Shown: in pieces, positions 5,764 through 7,879 of the stretch
Layout of the letters: every line of letters begins with the position of its first letter
Position numbering within the stretch: the first letter of the stretch is position 1
From: Desulfarculus sp.
GTDB lineage: Bacteria > Desulfobacterota > Desulfarculia > Desulfarculales > Desulfarculaceae
Direction: 5' to 3'
DNA length: 7,879 nt
NCBI GenBank assembly: GCA_020216625.1
Contig: JAIUYB010000082.1
Coordinates: 1-7,879, forward strand
The notes under the pieces: model-generated
Told to the model about the DNA's origin: nothing
The model's database searches: none
What the model saw: the letters and a program-made list of their open reading frames with translations, nothing else
Made by a program: the position numbers and the translations under genes

Positions 5764-6804
5764 ATGAGTCTGCGCCAGGAGCTGGAGCGGCGCGAGAATG
5801 AATGGCTCTCGCCCCACGCCGCCCGCTCTTCCCAGAGCCGGGGACGCCTGCGTCCGGAGCCGGAATGCAGCCTGCGCCCCGCCTTTCAGCACGACCGCGA
5901 CCGAATCCTGTACTGCAAGGCCTTCCGCCGGCTCAAGCACAAGACCCAAGTCTTTTTAGCCCCCACCGGCGACCATTACCGCACCCGTCTCACCCACACC
6001 CTGGAGGTGTCGCAGATCGCCCGCACCCTGGCCCGGGGCCTGCGCCTGAACGAGGACCTGACCGAGGCCATCGCCCTGGGCCACGACCTGGGCCACACTC
6101 CCTTCGGCCACGCTGGCGAGAAGGTTCTGGACCGCCTGTTGCCCGACGGCTTTCGCCATTGGGAGCAATCCTTGCGGGTGGTGGATGTGTTGGAAAAGGA
6201 CGGCCAGGGCCTGAACCTGACCGAGGAGGTGCGGCTGGGCATCTACTCCCACTCCAAGGGCCGGGGGGCCTTCCTGCCGGAAAACGGGGAGATGAGCGGG
6301 GTCAGCCTGGAGGGCCAACTGGTGCGCCTGGCCGACGTGATGGCCTACATCGCCCACGACACCGACGACGCGGTGCGCGGCGGAGTCATCGCCGAGGGCG
6401 ACCTGCCCGAGGTGGTACGGCGGGTGCTGGGCCCGCGCCTCTCCCGCCAGATCGACACCATGGTCCGCGACCTCTTGGCCCAGAGCCAGGCCACCGGCGG
6501 CGAACGCCTGGTGATGAGCCCCGAGGTGCAGGAGGCCATGTGGACCCTGCGGGACTTCCTCTATCAGCGGGTCTACGACAATCTCGAGGTGCACGGGGAC
6601 TTCATCAAGGCTTCCAAGGTGATAACCGAGCTGTTCGAACGGCTGATGGCCGATGACGAGTTCTTCTCGGCCCAGGTGGGGCCCTTGCCCGAGGCGCGGG
6701 ACCGGGCCCGGGCGGTGGCCGACTATGTCGCCGGCATGACCGACCGCTACGCCCTGACCCTCTACGAGCAGACCTTCTTGCCCCGGCCCTGGGCGCGGTT
6801 CTAG
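5764..6804 (+). CDS. dgt: dGTPase-like HD-domain deoxynucleoside triphosphate triphosphohydrolase
   Basis: This 346-residue cytoplasmic protein belongs to the dGTPase family, which splits dNTPs into deoxynucleoside and tripolyphosphate and so helps set the dNTP pool. The family signature is complete: SRGR (25-28), FQHDRDRI (41-48) and AFRRLKHKTQVF (53-64). The HD metal site follows: H78 in RLTHT, the pair H107-D108 in ALGHDLGHTPFGHAGE, and probably D191 in VRLADVMAYIAHDTDD. H111 and H116 are the additional conserved catalytic-site histidines. Length fits the shorter 'type 2' dGTPase-like proteins (about 340-380 residues) rather than the roughly 500-residue E. coli Dgt, so nucleotide preference may be broader than dGTP and allosterically controlled. 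The start is set by a perfect Shine-Dalgarno. It is divergent from lptF and is followed after one base by the endonuclease IV gene. Confidence 0.93.
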   Translation: MSLRQELERRENEWLSPHAARSSQSRGRLRPEPECSLRPAFQHDRDRILYCKAFRRLKHKTQVFLAPTGDHYRTRLTHTLEVSQIARTLARGLRLNEDLTEAIALGHDLGHTPFGHAGEKVLDRLLPDGFRHWEQSLRVVDVLEKDGQGLNLTEEVRLGIYSHSKGRGAFLPENGEMSGVSLEGQLVRLADVMAYIAHDTDDAVRGGVIAEGDLPEVVRRVLGPRLSRQIDTMVRDLLAQSQATGGERLVMSPEVQEAMWTLRDFLYQRVYDNLEVHGDFIKASKVITELFERLMADDEFFSAQVGPLPEARDRARAVADYVAGMTDRYALTLYEQTFLPRPWARF

Positions 6805-6805
6805 G

Positions 6806-7675
6806 GTGCGCCTGGGCTTCCACCTGCCGGTGGCCAAGGGTCTGGTGGCGGCGGCGGAGCAGGCCGCCCGGCTGGGCACGGAATGCCTACAGGTATTCGC
6901 CGGCAATCCGCGCTCTTGGACCCAGCGCCCGCTCGAACCCGGAGTGGCGGCGGCCTTCGCCCGGGCCTGCCGGGAGCACGACCTGACCCCGGTGACGGTC
7001 CACGCCCCCTATCTGATCAACCTGGCCAGCCCGGACCCAGAGATGTGGCGACGCTCGGTGGCTGGTCTGGCCGACCAGTTGGTCCGGGCGGCGGCCTTGG
7101 GGGCCAAGGCGGTGGTGGTCCACCCCGGCAGCCGGGGCAGGATGCCACTGGACTGGGGTCTGGAGCGGATGGCCGCCGGGGTGGGCCGGGCCCTGGAATT
7201 GGCCGCGGGCCCGGTCCAGGTCTGGCTGGAGAACACCGCCGGCGGCGGCGGACACCTGGGCGGCACCCTGAGCCAATTGGCCCTGCTCCTGGAGCGCCTG
7301 CCGGAGTCGGCCACCGGGGCTTGCCTGGACACCGCCCACGCCCTGGCCGCTGGCTACCGTTTGGCCGGTCGGGGCGATTTCCGCCATTTCTTGGACCGGG
7401 TTGACCAGATCCTGGGTCTTGGCCGGGTGGGGCTGTGGCACCTCAACGACACCCTGCATCCCCGGGGCAGCCGCCGCGACGAGCACACCCATCTGGGAAA
7501 AGGCCGGCTGGGGGTGGATTTTTTCCGAGAGCTTTTGGCCGATGCCCGCCTGACCGGGGCGGCCGGGGTGATGGAAACCCCCAAGGATTCGCCCTGGGCC
7601 GACCGCCGAAACCTGGCCCTGCTGCGGAGGCTGGAACGCCAAATCTGCAATCTACCCCAGCGGTTGACACCATAA
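6806..7675 (+). CDS. nfo: Endonuclease IV-type AP endonuclease (Nfo family)
   Basis: Endonuclease IV cuts DNA 5' to abasic sites and trims blocked 3' ends in base excision repair, using three zinc ions in a TIM barrel. All nine metal ligands are present: H66 (VHAPYLINLAS), H106 (VVHPGS), E142 (LENTAGGG), D175 and H178 (CLDTAHALAAGY), H212 (WHLNDT), D225 and H227 (RRDEHTHLGKG), and E257 (METPKD). They are offset by only 3-4 residues from E. coli Nfo, and the total length (289) is close to the E. coli 285. The start is GTG, one base after the dgt TAG. There is no clear Shine-Dalgarno, so translation probably depends on ribosomes finishing dgt. The MRLGFHLPVAKGL N-terminus fits the family, where a G-x-H motif is usual. 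A strong promoter for the next gene overlaps its last codons. Confidence 0.95.
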   Translation: MRLGFHLPVAKGLVAAAEQAARLGTECLQVFAGNPRSWTQRPLEPGVAAAFARACREHDLTPVTVHAPYLINLASPDPEMWRRSVAGLADQLVRAAALGAKAVVVHPGSRGRMPLDWGLERMAAGVGRALELAAGPVQVWLENTAGGGGHLGGTLSQLALLLERLPESATGACLDTAHALAAGYRLAGRGDFRHFLDRVDQILGLGRVGLWHLNDTLHPRGSRRDEHTHLGKGRLGVDFFRELLADARLTGAAGVMETPKDSPWADRRNLALLRRLERQICNLPQRLTP

Positions 7676-7692
7676 TTGGGGTGTGCTACTTT
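7664..7692 (+). promoter_or_regulatory. Strong sigma-70-type extended -10 promoter for the last gene
   Basis: A perfect TTGACA (7664-7669) is followed after 17 bases by TACTTT (7687-7692), preceded by a TG at 7684-7685 that forms an extended -10 (TGCTACTTT). Transcription would start near 7699, giving a leader of about 26 bases containing the AGGAG ribosome site. The -35 overlaps the last four codons of the endonuclease gene, so the last gene has its own transcription start. Confidence 0.65.
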
Positions 7693-7724
7693 TCAGCCAG
7701 CCAACCCTGGGAGAGGAGACCGGT

Positions 7725-7879
7725 TTGGGCAAAACCGCACCGCCGCCCGGCGCTGATATTATCGACCTGGTGGATGTGGTTGAGGACGCGCCCAAGGCCG
7801 CGGCCAAAAGCGGACCGCAGGCCGACGACTTGGACGCCCTGCTGGCCGAGCTGGGAGGCATAACCGGCAGTACCGCCCC
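7725..7879 (+). CDS. Acidic protein of unknown function, N-terminal part (runs off the window)
   Basis: I do not recognise this protein. It is open from a TTG at 7725 to the window edge (51 complete codons). The TTG start is supported by AGGAG at 7714-7718, six bases upstream, and by the strong promoter at 7664-7692. The visible part is low-complexity and acidic: DIIDLVDVVEDA (11-22), a short Ala/Lys linker, then DDLDALLAELGG (34-45), a possible short amphipathic helix. Two acidic, hydrophobic-spaced motifs joined by a flexible linker suggest a disordered N-terminus with docking segments. There is no signal peptide. The pattern resembles acidic N-termini seen on some deltaproteobacterial proteins, but this is impression, not a family match. 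Confidence 0.6.
   Translation, partial: MGKTAPPPGADIIDLVDVVEDAPKAAAKSGPQADDLDALLAELGGITGSTA

Noticed and set aside
5956..6906. Minus-strand open frame (316 codons) opposite dgt
   Set aside because: It is a shadow of the dgt codon pattern, with repetitive His/Gly/Gln content and no plausible start context.
1..7879. CRISPR array, insertion sequence, tRNA or toxin-antitoxin pair
   Set aside because: No regularly spaced repeats, transposase-like frame, terminal inverted repeats, cloverleaf sequence or paired small genes were seen.

Overview
The window is high-GC, tightly packed bacterial DNA with eight complete genes and the 5' end of a ninth. The lptF/lptG pair and a PagL-type outer-membrane protein indicate a Gram-negative (diderm) bacterium. 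High GC, stand-alone receiver proteins and gene styles seen in that group suggest a Desulfobacterota (former Deltaproteobacteria) relative. That assignment is inference from gene style, not from a marker gene. I see no mobile element, tRNA, rRNA or CRISPR array, and no stretch over 300 bases without a gene.

Layout. (1) 12-1588, minus strand: a P1/S58 (DmpA/NylC-like) self-cleaving hydrolase followed by a PagL-like lipid A deacylase, overlapping by 10 bases. (2) 1589-1749: a divergent control region with back-to-back -35-like hexamers and a 15-base palindrome. (3) 1750-3365, plus strand: a cytoplasmic GT-A glycosyltransferase of the glucosyl-3-phosphoglycerate/mannosylglycerate synthase type, then an orphan single-domain response regulator 20 bases downstream. 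(4) 3402-3439: a hairpin with T-runs on both sides that probably terminates both converging operons. (5) 3458-5716, minus strand: lptF-lptG, the two permease subunits of the LPS export ABC transporter. (6) 5717-5763: a 47-base divergent spacer. It carries the full Shine-Dalgarno of dgt and, on the other strand, a promoter placed so that lptF would have a leaderless mRNA. (7) 5764-7675, plus strand: a dGTPase-like HD phosphohydrolase and an endonuclease IV homologue, one base apart. (8) 7664-7879: a strong extended -10 promoter overlapping the end of the endonuclease gene, then an acidic protein with a TTG start that runs off the window.

Two themes recur. One is the envelope: LptF/LptG deliver LPS and the PagL-like protein may trim its lipid A. 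The other is nucleotide and DNA maintenance: dNTP hydrolysis plus abasic-site repair. The glycosyltransferase/receiver pair probably concerns a compatible solute or a glycoconjugate, but its product cannot be fixed from sequence alone. I found no clear undescribed multi-gene system. The most unusual signals are regulatory (possible leaderless lptF, palindrome at the glycosyltransferase promoter) and the receiver-glycosyltransferase pairing.
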